From: Thermoplasmata archaeon
GTDB lineage: Archaea; Thermoplasmatota; Thermoplasmata; Methanomassiliicoccales; Methanomethylophilaceae
Direction: 5' to 3'
DNA length: 34,889 nucleotides
Assembly: GCA_015063195.1 (NCBI GenBank)
Contig: SUSX01000008.1
Location: 1 to 34,889, forward strand
The translations under genes and the position numbers were made by a program. The notes beneath the pieces were generated by a model. The model searched no databases. It saw nothing but the letters and a program-made list of their open reading frames with translations, and was not told where the DNA came from. Below, in pieces: positions 10,183 to 19,713 of this stretch. Numbering within the stretch: the stretch's first letter is position 1; each line of letters begins with the position of its first letter.

Positions 10183-10581
10183 TTACTCCGCTGCCTCTTC
10201 TGCGGGTGCGAGAGACTCTTCTATGGATTTGGGTCCATATTCTGCGACAGCCATGTTGATCTGTACGATCTCGGATGAGATTGCGGATCCGCGGATTGCG
10301 ATTCTCCTTCTCTGTCCGGGGTATTTCTCATGGAATCCGAGACTCTCTGAAAGAAGAAGTGTTCTCCTCCTGTTTCCGGGAAGATCTTTCCTCATAGGAG
10401 TTCCGTTTCCGTCGCTTCCGCCGGTAATCTTAAGTTTGTAGCCGGGAAGTCCTACAAAAATTCCATCTATGACCTCTCCGACGTTCTTTCCGATCAGAGA
10501 GTTCGCGTGGTGGCCGGACACGGTAACATTGTATGATTTACCGGTCTTTACGTCATTGATAACAGTTTTAAACTCTACCAT
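10183..10581 (-). CDS. 30S ribosomal protein S6e
   Basis: [19 protein letters not shown]...[10 protein letters not shown]...[28 protein letters not shown]. Confidence 0.95.
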   Translation of the reverse strand: MVEFKTVINDVKTGKSYNVTVSGHHANSLIGKNVGEVIDGIFVGLPGYKLKITGGSDGNGTPMRKDLPGNRRRTLLLSESLGFHEKYPGQRRRIAIRGSAISSEIVQINMAVAEYGPKSIEESLAPAEEAAE

Positions 10582-10672
10582 TTGAACACCTGTGAATCGG
10601 TCTATTATAAAATAGATTATAAAGGTATGGGTGAGAAACCCCATTAGTATAATTCAAAATATACCCAGCAAC

Positions 10673-11719
10673 TTATGATTTGGACTGTTTTTTCTTACGT
10701 CCAAATAATTTGTTGAAAAGTGTAGTCTTGAATACAGAAATAGAAGATACATCAGATGGATCCAATTCCCTGAAGAATGCTAAATGCAAAGATATGAAAT
10801 CTCCGAGAATCATTGCTCTAAAAATCCTCTCAAACACAGTCTTACCAGATACACGTACGACGTACGGTTTCAAGCCGTGAGATTTGAGTGTTGATGATGT
10901 TGCTCCAATAATATCCTTCATCAACTTGGACTGACGATACTCAACGAGAAGTATCGGCTTTAATGAAACACCATTATGTTCGACCAAGCCTACGATGTCA
11001 GAATGATTGGTATCTGGAATGTGCCCATCGAATGCGAGCATCTTCGAGTTCTCGTTAAATTGAGCTCTCCATCTTCCCGCAATTGAAGAAAATGACTCCG
11101 TGGAATATATTACTGGCACACCTTCTCTTATGATAGCTGCAATCTTCCTTGCCTCACTGTCAACAGGCTTGAGTGATGAGATGTATTTCTTCAACGAGGG
11201 GATACACTTGTTTACATCTGCCGTGATGTCCGGACCACCGACAGATTTGATAATATTGAGCATATATCCGACAGTATATCCAACTGCATTGCGAGGTTGA
11301 ATTCCTGATTTTACGGGAACAACTGAATTACTGTTAGAATCAGCCTTTTTCTTCAACTCCCCACCAGAAGTTATACAGATAATCTTACATCCGTGTTCCA
11401 CTGCCTGATCGTATACAGACAATGTTTCAAGCGTATTTCCCGAATAACTGCTGACAATTACCAACGTCTTCTCGTTTGCCCAAACCGGAAGTTCAGGGAA
11501 ACGTATGACCCTTATCGGAGTGTCTGAAAGTGTAAAAAGACAATTAGCAACTATATCGCCACCAATAGCAGAACCGCCCATACCGCAGATAAGAATCTCG
11601 TCAAAATCCACCCTAGGTAAATGGAGCTTTGTATTGATCGAACATTCCAAATCATCCACAATTCTGGATGTTTCCTCGATCATACCTTTGGGATCGGTTA
11701 TGACGATGTCTTCTGGCAT
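10673..11719 (-). CDS. SIS-domain phosphoglucose/phosphomannose isomerase
   Basis: ILICGMGGSAIGGDI, SSYSGNTLETLS, typical of archaeal bifunctional PGI/PMI. Confidence 0.85.
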   Translation of the reverse strand: MPEDIVITDPKGMIEETSRIVDDLECSINTKLHLPRVDFDEILICGMGGSAIGGDIVANCLFTLSDTPIRVIRFPELPVWANEKTLVIVSSYSGNTLETLSVYDQAVEHGCKIICITSGGELKKKADSNSNSVVPVKSGIQPRNAVGYTVGYMLNIIKSVGGPDITADVNKCIPSLKKYISSLKPVDSEARKIAAIIREGVPVIYSTESFSSIAGRWRAQFNENSKMLAFDGHIPDTNHSDIVGLVEHNGVSLKPILLVEYRQSKLMKDIIGATSSTLKSHGLKPYVVRVSGKTVFERIFRAMILGDFISLHLAFFRELDPSDVSSISVFKTTLFNKLFGRKKKQSKS

Positions 11720-11721
11720 AC

Positions 11722-13473
11722 TTACATTCCCCAGAATGGATCCTCTTTTCTCTTGATAGCGATAATCTCATCGAGAGTCATACGCTCATCATCATTGAGA
11801 TCCATCTTCTGGAGCTCCTTTATGGAAGATTCCAAGAGGTCGATATAAATGATATCTTCCTCTTTTGCCTGCCTTCCGATGGTGATATCATCGATGGCGC
11901 AAGCGACTTCGTCACCCTGTACTGCTTCTTTGACTACATCCTCTCCATCACGGAGACTGCGGATCTTTCCGACACTCTTACCGTTCTCATCAATGAGCTT
12001 AAGATTTGCTCTGGCTCTTCCTGCGAGAATACGGATTCCTACAATTGCAGGTTTACTTGCACGGAACACACAGTTCGGCATAATCTTGAATTTGGCAGGG
12101 AACGGGAACTCTGACCTCTTGTCAGCATCGGTCTGCTTCTTCGTACCGTCCAGCCATTCCTGATACTCTTCAATAAGCCTGTAAACAACAGGATCTGAGA
12201 AGATCTTTACATCCTGGTTCTCCAACTCTGCCTGTGCATCCTTGGAGATGTTGATGTTGAAAGCGAGAATTACTTTGTTTAAAGGATCCCCTTTTGCTGC
12301 AGCGGTCTCTACTACGTCTCTCCTTGAGAGCTCTCCCATTCCGTATTTCCTGATTGGGATACCTGCTGCCTTAGCCTCGTATGCAAGTGCTTCGAGTGAT
12401 CCTATCGCATCTGCTTTGATGAGAACTCCGTTATCCTGAACCTCAATTTTAACTGATGATTCCTCTGTCATCTCTGCGATTGCAGGATCCTTCTCATTCT
12501 TGACCACTCTCAACGGTGCGCCGGCAATGACTCCTTCCATGTTCTGACATGATATCTTCACACCAGCTGCTGCATGGAGTTCCTTGACCCTGTCAAAACG
12601 GTCACGGGGATCCATAATCTCATCCAAGGGCTTAGGTTTGAGAATCGCTTTGATTTTAGTAACTACAGGTGCACCTCTTGTACCGAGTGCTACTGTATCT
12701 CCCTGTTTGAGAACTCCGGAATAGAGAATCATGTCTAATGTCTTTCCGAGTCCCTTCTCCTCTTTTATTTCAAGGATTGTTCCTCTTCCCGGACCTTCCT
12801 CCTTTGCCAGCTGCTGCTCGAGGAAACGCTGAGCAAGTCCGATAAGCATCAACAGAAGGTCAGGTATTCCCTCTCCTTCTTTTGCACTGATAGGAACCAA
12901 TGCAACAGTCTTGGTGAAATCCTCAATCCTGTCATATCTGTCCGCATAGATTCCTTCCTCAGAAAGCTGACCGATAACTCCGTAAAGCTTGTCGTTGAAG
13001 GCCGCAATGGTATGTTCCTGCTGTGTCCTCTCGGAAAGTACGAAAGCCCTTCCTTCCTCACAGTTCCATCCCTGGATTGTATCGACTTTGTTCAATGCGA
13101 TGATGAACGGAGTCTTGTACTGCCTCAGGATTTTGATTGATTCGATTGTCTGAGGCATCAAACCTTCGCGGATGTCGATGACCAAAACCGCGATATCTGC
13201 AAGAGAACCGCCCCTTGCTCTGAGTGTAATAAAAGAGTGATGACCAGGGGTGTCGATAAACAACAACCCCGGTACATCGAATTTCTTATTTCCGATCAGT
13301 TTTCCACATACCTTGTAAATGTGGTCAATCGGAACTTCGGTGGCTCCGATGTGCTGAGTGATAGCACCCGCTTCTCTTGCCTGAACAGATGTACCTCTGA
13401 TCCTGTCAAGTAATTTCGTCTTTCCATGGTCAACATGACCCAATACGCTTACCACGGGCTGCCTTATTGTCAT
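11722..13473 (-). CDS. infB: Translation initiation factor aIF5B (IF-2-like GTPase)
   Basis: [38 protein letters not shown]. Confidence 0.97.
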   Translation of the reverse strand: MTIRQPVVSVLGHVDHGKTKLLDRIRGTSVQAREAGAITQHIGATEVPIDHIYKVCGKLIGNKKFDVPGLLFIDTPGHHSFITLRARGGSLADIAVLVIDIREGLMPQTIESIKILRQYKTPFIIALNKVDTIQGWNCEEGRAFVLSERTQQEHTIAAFNDKLYGVIGQLSEEGIYADRYDRIEDFTKTVALVPISAKEGEGIPDLLLMLIGLAQRFLEQQLAKEEGPGRGTILEIKEEKGLGKTLDMILYSGVLKQGDTVALGTRGAPVVTKIKAILKPKPLDEIMDPRDRFDRVKELHAAAGVKISCQNMEGVIAGAPLRVVKNEKDPAIAEMTEESSVKIEVQDNGVLIKADAIGSLEALAYEAKAAGIPIRKYGMGELSRRDVVETAAAKGDPLNKVILAFNINISKDAQAELENQDVKIFSDPVVYRLIEEYQEWLDGTKKQTDADKRSEFPFPAKFKIMPNCVFRASKPAIVGIRILAGRARANLKLIDENGKSVGKIRSLRDGEDVVKEAVQGDEVACAIDDITIGRQAKEEDIIYIDLLESSIKELQKMDLNDDERMTLDEIIAIKRKEDPFWGM

Positions 13474-13503
13474 CGGATCACCTCTCTGAGAGAGTTAAAG
13501 GGT

Positions 13504-13953
13504 TTACTCGTAGATCCACTTGTCTGCGGATCTGTCGTAGGAAATGAGCTCCTCGGGTTTGAAGAAGATTGAAATCTCCCTCTCTGCAGACTCGACAGAG
13601 TCTGATCCGTGGATGATGTTCATTCCGGTCTGCATTCCGAAGTCTCCGCGGATTGTTCCGGGGGCGGACTCCTTAGGGTTGGTCTTACCCATCATGTTCC
13701 TGCATACTGAAACTGCTTCCTCTCCTTCCCAAACCATTGCGAGGACGGGCCCGGAGGTGATGTAGGAAATGAGTGAGTCGAAGAACTTCTTTCCCTTGTG
13801 CTCACCGTAATGGTTCTCTGCTACTTCCTTAGGGATGACCATCAATTTCATGGCGACAAGCTTCAATCCTTTCTTCTCGAAGCGTGAGATGATCTCTCCG
13901 CACAATCCGCGCTGGACTGCGTCGGGTTTTGCCATGAGGTATGTTCTCTCCAT
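13504..13953 (-). CDS. ndk: Nucleoside diphosphate kinase
   Basis: [33 protein letters not shown] active-site motif. Confidence 0.97.
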   Translation of the reverse strand: MERTYLMAKPDAVQRGLCGEIISRFEKKGLKLVAMKLMVIPKEVAENHYGEHKGKKFFDSLISYITSGPVLAMVWEGEEAVSVCRNMMGKTNPKESAPGTIRGDFGMQTGMNIIHGSDSVESAEREISIFFKPEELISYDRSADKWIYE

Positions 13954-13955
13954 GA

Positions 13956-14183
13956 TCATTCCTTCTTTTCTGCTGCCTTGAGGCGTGCTGCCTTCTCAAT
14001 GGCGAACTTCTCGGTCCAAGCGGTCGTCCTGGGGACTCTCTTGAGCTCGATCATGTTTTTGTGGCATTTGTTTGTGCAGAAGTTGTAGACTGTTCCGTCC
14101 TTCTTCACATACATTTTACCGGTTCCGGGCTCGATGTCCTGACCGCAGAATGAACATTTTCTAATTTCTGCCACAGAAATCAC
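13956..14183 (-). CDS. rpl24e: 50S ribosomal protein L24e
   Basis: [36 protein letters not shown]. Confidence 0.95.
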   Translation of the reverse strand: MISVAEIRKCSFCGQDIEPGTGKMYVKKDGTVYNFCTNKCHKNMIELKRVPRTTAWTEKFAIEKAARLKAAEKKE

Positions 14184-14392
14184 CTCATTCCAAGCTTTCT
14201 GGCCTCTCTGGATGTTTCTCTGAGCATGAGAATGTCTCCCATCCTTACGGGACCCATGATGTTCCTGGTGATGATCCTTCCCTTGTCACGGCCCTCCAAA
14301 ACACGGACCTTGACCTGTGTGGCCTCGCCGGTCATTCCCGTACGGCCGATGATTTCTACGACCTCTGACGGGATGCTGTCTGCGTCTACCAT
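14180..14392 (-). CDS. rps28e: 30S ribosomal protein S28e
   Basis: [52 protein letters not shown]. Confidence 0.96.
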   Translation of the reverse strand: MVDADSIPSEVVEIIGRTGMTGEATQVKVRVLEGRDKGRIITRNIMGPVRMGDILMLRETSREARKLGMR

Positions 14393-14406
14393 TAGATCAC
14401 CTTAAT

Positions 14407-14772
14407 TTAGTTCTTCAGTGACTTCACTGCTGCAACGATCTCTTCACAAACTGCCTTTCCCTTTCCGACATCGGTGATTGCGATTGATGCGGTGGGTTTC
14501 TCGAGTCCGATTGCGTTACCGAGCTCTACTTTGCTGGGAACGTAGACGAAAGGCACGTTCTTCTCGTCACAGAGTGCTGGAATGTGTGCAAGGATCTCTG
14601 GGGGCTCGACATCGACTGCCATGACGACGATTGCTGCGTCTCCGCGCTCGATGGCTTTTGTAACCTCGTTTGTTCCTTTCTTAATCTTTCCGCCGTCCCT
14701 TGCGATCTCTGCGAGGGAGTATGCTTTGTCTGACAGCTCTTTGGGTGTCTCAAACTTAACAAATACAGACAT
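14407..14772 (-). CDS. rpl7ae: 50S ribosomal protein L7Ae
   Basis: MSVFVKFETPKELSDKAYSL...KIKKGTNEVTKAIERGDAAIVVMAVDVEPPEILAHIPALC. Start at 14772 is preceded by GAGGT. Confidence 0.96.
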   Translation of the reverse strand: MSVFVKFETPKELSDKAYSLAEIARDGGKIKKGTNEVTKAIERGDAAIVVMAVDVEPPEILAHIPALCDEKNVPFVYVPSKVELGNAIGLEKPTASIAITDVGKGKAVCEEIVAAVKSLKN

Positions 14773-14783
14773 TTCAATTACCT

Positions 14784-14805
14784 CTTTCAGGCCTGCAAGC
14801 AGGCC
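14784..14805 (-). promoter_or_regulatory. RNA hairpin in L7Ae leader (GGCCUG-CUUG-CAGGCC)
   Basis: Perfect inverted repeat at 14790..14805; forms a 6-bp stem with a G[CUUG]C tetraloop just upstream of the RBS. Confidence 0.5.
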
Positions 14806-14948
14806 CTCATTATTCATCGGCTCCTGAAGAGCAAGAGGTCTAATAGTTGACCATATAAAAAGGTTGTAGGTCTTCTATATAGTATAATGTAAAAAAGGAG
14901 CCTGAAGAACGGCTAAACAATTATATTGAGTAGGTCGATAAGTCAGAC

Positions 14949-16733
14949 ATGATGCTGGTTGTTTTGGCTGCAGGCATGAGCAGTCGATTCGGAAAATCGA
15001 AGCAGACAGAACCTGTAGACGAATACGGCAATTTCATCATCGACTATTCTTTGTTCGATGCTTCCACTGCAGGTTTTGACAGAGCAATAGTAATTATCAG
15101 AAAAGAAAATGAATCACTTTTCAGAGAAACACTCGGAAAAAGATTGGAAAACAGGATGGATGTAACTTACGTATTCCAGGAGATGGATACGATTCCGGAC
15201 TCCCGCATACCGTCCGACAGAACCAAACCGCTCGGTACTGCACACGCCATTCTTTGTTGCAAAGATGTTGTGGATCAGCCTTTTGCAATAATCAACGCGG
15301 ACGATTTCTACGGACCTCAATCTTTCAGACTGGCATCGGAATTCATCAAAACAGAATGTTCTGACAGAACATACGGGTGCGTATGCTACAAAGCAGGAAA
15401 AACCATAAGTGAAAACGGAAGCGTCAAACGCGGAGTGTGTACCGTTGTCGGCGGCAATGTTGTGGAAATTACGGAATCTGCGATTACCCAGGATGCGGAC
15501 GGAAAGTTATTGGCAACACCGTTGTCCGGAGGAGATACGACAGCTATTGATTCCGATACACCGGTATCGATGAATATGTTCATCCTTCCGGAATCATCCA
15601 TGACCTATTTTGAAAAGGGATTCCAGGAATTTCTCTCCACATGGGGCAATCCGATGACCTCCGAATATCTTCTTCCTGAAGTCGTTTCCAACATTGTCAA
15701 CGACGGAAATGCAGAACTGAAATGTATAGAAACTGATGAAAAATGGTTCGGTATGACATATATAGAGGACCTCGATTCAGTTAAAACAGCCATAAGTGGC
15801 AGAATAAGGAACGGAGACTACCCGGATAATATGTATAGCCAGAACAATGGAGCAATACCGATAAGCATCTGCATCTGTGCATACAATGAGGAGAATAATA
15901 TCGAACGTACCATAAGATCCGCATTCTCACAGAACGGAGACGCTTTCACTATCGGTAAAGTCATTGCCGTATCCAGCGGAAGTACGGACAATACCGATTC
16001 CATCATCCTCAAACTTACCGAAGAGTATGAAAAACTCGTGTTTCTGCCTCAGAAAAAGAGAGAAGGAAAAAACTCAGCTATCAATCTGGCACTTGATAAC
16101 ACTGATACTGAAGTTGTTGTCCTGCTAAATGCAGACAATATATTCGAAAATAACAATTCCCTGGATGAACTCATTAAACCATTCCGTGACAAAAATATCG
16201 GAATGACCGGCGGCCATCCTGTTCCCACGAATGATATAAAATCCTTCACAGGGTTCACAGTACACCTTCTGTGGTCTATGCACCATCACGTCTCGATGAT
16301 TCACCCCAAGATTGGCGAATTGGTAGCATTCAGAGACATAGGAACCCGCCTTCCCACAGATATGCAGTCTGATGAAGATATCATCCGCATGAAACTGGAA
16401 GAAGCAGGATACAATACTGTGTACGCTCCCAAAGCTAAGATTCTCAACAGAGGCCCTGAAAATGTAAAGGATTTCATCAAACAAAGAACCAGGGTCAACA
16501 TCGGAGAAAACATAATCAAAAAGGAGTTCGAATACGACCTCCCTACGCACAATTACAGAATTCTTATCAACGCAATGTTTTCTGCAATAAAAGATCTCGG
16601 ATTCCATCCAATTAAACTGGCTTTCGGAGTTTCACTTGAGATGTACACCAGATTGAAAGCCAAAATCCACGTTGCCAAAAACAAACAGGATGACAACGTC
16701 TGGGAACAGGTAACTTCAACCAAGAAAGTGTAA
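14949..16733 (+). CDS. Sugar-phosphate nucleotidyltransferase fused to GT2 glycosyltransferase
   Basis: N-terminal VVLAAGMSSRFGKSKQTEPV...KPLGTAHAILCCKDVVDQPFAIINADDFYG. C-terminal ISICICAYNEENNIERTIRSAF...NADN GT2 motifs. Confidence 0.85.
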   Translation: MMLVVLAAGMSSRFGKSKQTEPVDEYGNFIIDYSLFDASTAGFDRAIVIIRKENESLFRETLGKRLENRMDVTYVFQEMDTIPDSRIPSDRTKPLGTAHAILCCKDVVDQPFAIINADDFYGPQSFRLASEFIKTECSDRTYGCVCYKAGKTISENGSVKRGVCTVVGGNVVEITESAITQDADGKLLATPLSGGDTTAIDSDTPVSMNMFILPESSMTYFEKGFQEFLSTWGNPMTSEYLLPEVVSNIVNDGNAELKCIETDEKWFGMTYIEDLDSVKTAISGRIRNGDYPDNMYSQNNGAIPISICICAYNEENNIERTIRSAFSQNGDAFTIGKVIAVSSGSTDNTDSIILKLTEEYEKLVFLPQKKREGKNSAINLALDNTDTEVVVLLNADNIFENNNSLDELIKPFRDKNIGMTGGHPVPTNDIKSFTGFTVHLLWSMHHHVSMIHPKIGELVAFRDIGTRLPTDMQSDEDIIRMKLEEAGYNTVYAPKAKILNRGPENVKDFIKQRTRVNIGENIIKKEFEYDLPTHNYRILINAMFSAIKDLGFHPIKLAFGVSLEMYTRLKAKIHVAKNKQDDNVWEQVTSTKKV

Positions 16734-16738
16734 CCGGA

Positions 16739-17770
16739 TCACTCGTCAAGAATCTGATTGACAGCATCGACAAATGTGAATTCATCAGAAACTTTCAGCG
16801 TGTTACAACCGAGTCTTTCTCCAAACTTAACGTCTGAATCGCTGTTACCGATCATGAATGAGGATTTTACATCGATGTGATGTTTCTTTACCGCTGCAAT
16901 ACCCATGCCTACATCGGGCTTACGGCACCCGCATGCCTCATCCGGATGGTGCGGACAGTAGAAGATATCATCGATACGACCGCCTTCCGACTCGATGTCG
17001 GAAATCATCTTCTGATGTATCTGGCTCAATGTATCCTCATCAAAATATCCTCTGGCGATTCCTGATTGGTTTGTAATTACAATCACCAGATATCCGGCAT
17101 CATTGAGTTTACGGATTGCAGCAGGAACGCCATCAAAGAGGATCAAATCCTCAGGCTTATTACAGTATGGAACATCTTTTGCAATGGTGTCATCCCGATC
17201 TATAAACACTGCCTTCCTACCGTACATGTTCCTTTCTACAAGACAGCAGATCATGTGTCCTGCGACAAGGTATCCTTCCTGGATGTGAGGTGTTTCTGTC
17301 GATGGTATGATCAGAGCATAGTCCGCCATATCTTTCATAACCCCCCTGGGGCCTGTGAAAGACACGGTGATTGCTCCGCGCTCCTTTGCCTTTTCAAAAG
17401 CAAGAATGACATTCTTTGAGTTACCGGATGTAGATATCCCTACAACTACATCTCCTTCCCTTGCATATGCATCCACCTGTCTCATGAATACATTGTCAAA
17501 TGTGTAGTCATTACCGATTGCTGTAACCGGCGCTATATTGGAAAGACTGATTCCTGCCATCGGAGGACGGTCAAAGAGATATTTGCCTGAAAATTCAGCC
17601 GCAATATGCTGGGCATCTGCAGATGATCCGCCGTTTCCCATGAATATAATCCTGTTGCCTTTACGGACGGCTTCGGTCATAACATCTGCAATCTTCTCGA
17701 TCATATCGCAATCAACGTTGAGGATTGCATTGACTGATGTCTCCAACTCATGCCTGATTATATCCTTCAT
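16739..17770 (-). CDS. Sedoheptulose-7-phosphate isomerase (GmhA-like SIS) fused to heptose-bisphosphate phosphatase (GmhB-like HAD)
   Basis: FMGNGGSSADAQHIAAEFSGKY...STSGNSKNV (GmhA). AVFIDRDDTIAKDVPYC...CPHHPDEACGCRKP (GmhB with Zn-binding loop). Confidence 0.88.
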   Translation of the reverse strand: MKDIIRHELETSVNAILNVDCDMIEKIADVMTEAVRKGNRIIFMGNGGSSADAQHIAAEFSGKYLFDRPPMAGISLSNIAPVTAIGNDYTFDNVFMRQVDAYAREGDVVVGISTSGNSKNVILAFEKAKERGAITVSFTGPRGVMKDMADYALIIPSTETPHIQEGYLVAGHMICCLVERNMYGRKAVFIDRDDTIAKDVPYCNKPEDLILFDGVPAAIRKLNDAGYLVIVITNQSGIARGYFDEDTLSQIHQKMISDIESEGGRIDDIFYCPHHPDEACGCRKPDVGMGIAAVKKHHIDVKSSFMIGNSDSDVKFGERLGCNTLKVSDEFTFVDAVNQILDE

Positions 17771-18807
17771 ATCTTGGCCCTCCAACTTCTGGCTCCGCGA
17801 GGCTCGAATACAAAATCTTCTACGATAGCACCTTTCTTCTGAAGTTCCTTTGCAACGATGTGTTTCCTATCATTCTTACATATGAAGTACATGAAACCGC
17901 CGCCGCCTGCTCCGGAAACCTTTCCTCCGTATGCTCCGTTGGCAATTGCAGTGGAATAAAGATCATCTATCATCGGATTCGTAATTTTGGATGAGAATTT
18001 CTTCTTCTGTTTCCAAGTCTCATCGAGTAAAAGTCCTGCTTCCTCGATGTCCCCTTTCTTCAAAGCATCAGCAAGTTTCGTACTCAGAATCTTGGATTCA
18101 TCCAATGCCTCTTCATTGGATTTTGCTTTGAAAGATTCCACCTGAGACTCTATGATTCCTGCGGAATCTCTGGTCTTTCCAGTGTAACAAAGGAGTGAAC
18201 GGTATTCGAGTTCCCAAACAATGTCCTCAGACAAATTTACAGGATTGACGACTGTGCCGTCTTTCGTGAATTCCATCATGTTAAATCCGCCGAATGCTGC
18301 GGCGTACTGATCCTGCTTTCCACCCTTAAGTCCGATGTCCTCTCTTTCCAAATGATATGCCAGTTCGGCAAGATCGTAATTGGACATCTCTTCTCCGATC
18401 CATGTTGTAACTGCTTTGAGGATAGAAACTATGACGGTAGATGATCCGCCGAGTCCTGAACCCGGAGGTGCCTCTGAATGGATGGACATGTCAAATCCGT
18501 CTGTGATCTCAAAATGATTGGTAACAGCCTTGACAAGATCCATATTACCGTCGTATTTCAACGGACCTCCGTCCAAAGGAGTCTCGTATGTTCCGTAATC
18601 GGTAGATTTTATTGTCATTGTGTGAGAATCATTGGGAACTATCGTACAGTAAGCATACTTGTTGATTGTTGTATTGAATACCCTTCCGCCCTTCACTGAA
18701 GCATAGGGCTCAACATCCGTTCCTCCGCCCGCAATACCTATCCTAAGTGGCGCACACGATCTGACAATATTCTGGGTCAAACAAAAGCCTCGCTTGTTGT
18801 ATCTCAA
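17767..18807 (-). CDS. GHMP kinase, D-glycero-D-manno-heptose 7-phosphate kinase-like (HddA)
   Basis: IVRSCAPLRIGIAGGGTDVEPYASVKGGRVFNTTINKYAY; PPGSGLGGSSTVIVSIL. A TTG start at 18780 would fit homologues better. 4-nt ATGA overlap with the GmhAB gene. Confidence 0.85.
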   Translation of the reverse strand: MRYNKRGFCLTQNIVRSCAPLRIGIAGGGTDVEPYASVKGGRVFNTTINKYAYCTIVPNDSHTMTIKSTDYGTYETPLDGGPLKYDGNMDLVKAVTNHFEITDGFDMSIHSEAPPGSGLGGSSTVIVSILKAVTTWIGEEMSNYDLAELAYHLEREDIGLKGGKQDQYAAAFGGFNMMEFTKDGTVVNPVNLSEDIVWELEYRSLLCYTGKTRDSAGIIESQVESFKAKSNEEALDESKILSTKLADALKKGDIEEAGLLLDETWKQKKKFSSKITNPMIDDLYSTAIANGAYGGKVSGAGGGGFMYFICKNDRKHIVAKELQKKGAIVEDFVFEPRGARSWRAKI

Positions 18808-18892
18808 CTAACATATTAGTAATAGTTGGTCTAGAAAACCGAGTTCAAACTTATCCGTTCGGTCAGATGGCCTTCAATTTTTAATTCAGTTA

Positions 18893-19645
18893 TCAGAGAT
18901 CCTTGTAAAGCAACAAAATACGTCCAGTTGTTGCCAAAGAATAACCGAGACCGTAAAGTATTATGAAAACCGACATAGCGTCCAATGCTGCGAATACAAG
19001 CAACATCAGCATCATGTTGGTAAATACCAACGGATTAAAATTCATCAACTTCTTGAAAAGATTCTGATTTTTGAATGATTTACCTTCAACACCCATACTG
19101 CCCTTGCGGTCTTCGAAGCTACCGTCTCCCTCTTTGTACTTCTCGTAAAGAGGCGTGGCATCCATGAACAGTAACATACTCACTCCGGAGGCCAAACCTA
19201 GACATATGTATACCGTTCCGTTAAGGAAATCGAAAGGAAGATAATATCCTGTTGCAGAAACACAGACGCCGTATCCGATACAGAACATCAACATTGGGTA
19301 TGTGAGCCTGTGAACAATCATATCCAGAAATGCGCCTCTTGGAGATCTGAGACCTTTGTATCTTGCAATGATTCCGTCACTGTAATCCAACGCATAGGCA
19401 GCAATCCAAATCACTGCAGCAATAATGCCCAACTCATATTTTCCAGTTGAAAAGAGAAGTGAAGACAGAACCATCAATCCTCCCCAGAACCAAGTGAGCT
19501 GATTTGGAGTTATAGGCAACCTTACCAAAAATCTTGCAAAGAATGTCCCTATGTTCGAAAAAACATACCTTCCGCTAAAATATTCATGGGAATGATCACT
19601 GATTGAATTTTTGAAACGTTCTTTGTCAAAGGCCATGGACATCAC
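18893..19645 (-). CDS. CDP-alcohol phosphatidyltransferase superfamily membrane protein with altered signature
   Basis: ALDYSDGIIARYKGLRSPRGAFLDMIVH matches D-x2-DG-x2-AR-x8-G-x3-D-x3-[D] except the last Asp is His (CAC). Confidence 0.85.
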   Translation of the reverse strand: MMSMAFDKERFKNSISDHSHEYFSGRYVFSNIGTFFARFLVRLPITPNQLTWFWGGLMVLSSLLFSTGKYELGIIAAVIWIAAYALDYSDGIIARYKGLRSPRGAFLDMIVHRLTYPMLMFCIGYGVCVSATGYYLPFDFLNGTVYICLGLASGVSMLLFMDATPLYEKYKEGDGSFEDRKGSMGVEGKSFKNQNLFKKLMNFNPLVFTNMMLMLLVFAALDAMSVFIILYGLGYSLATTGRILLLYKDL

Positions 19646-19713
19646 TGTTTCAGTTTCAATATATCGCCGTTATTAAAATCGTTATCCATTGATTAATCAG
19701 AAAAAATCAATGC

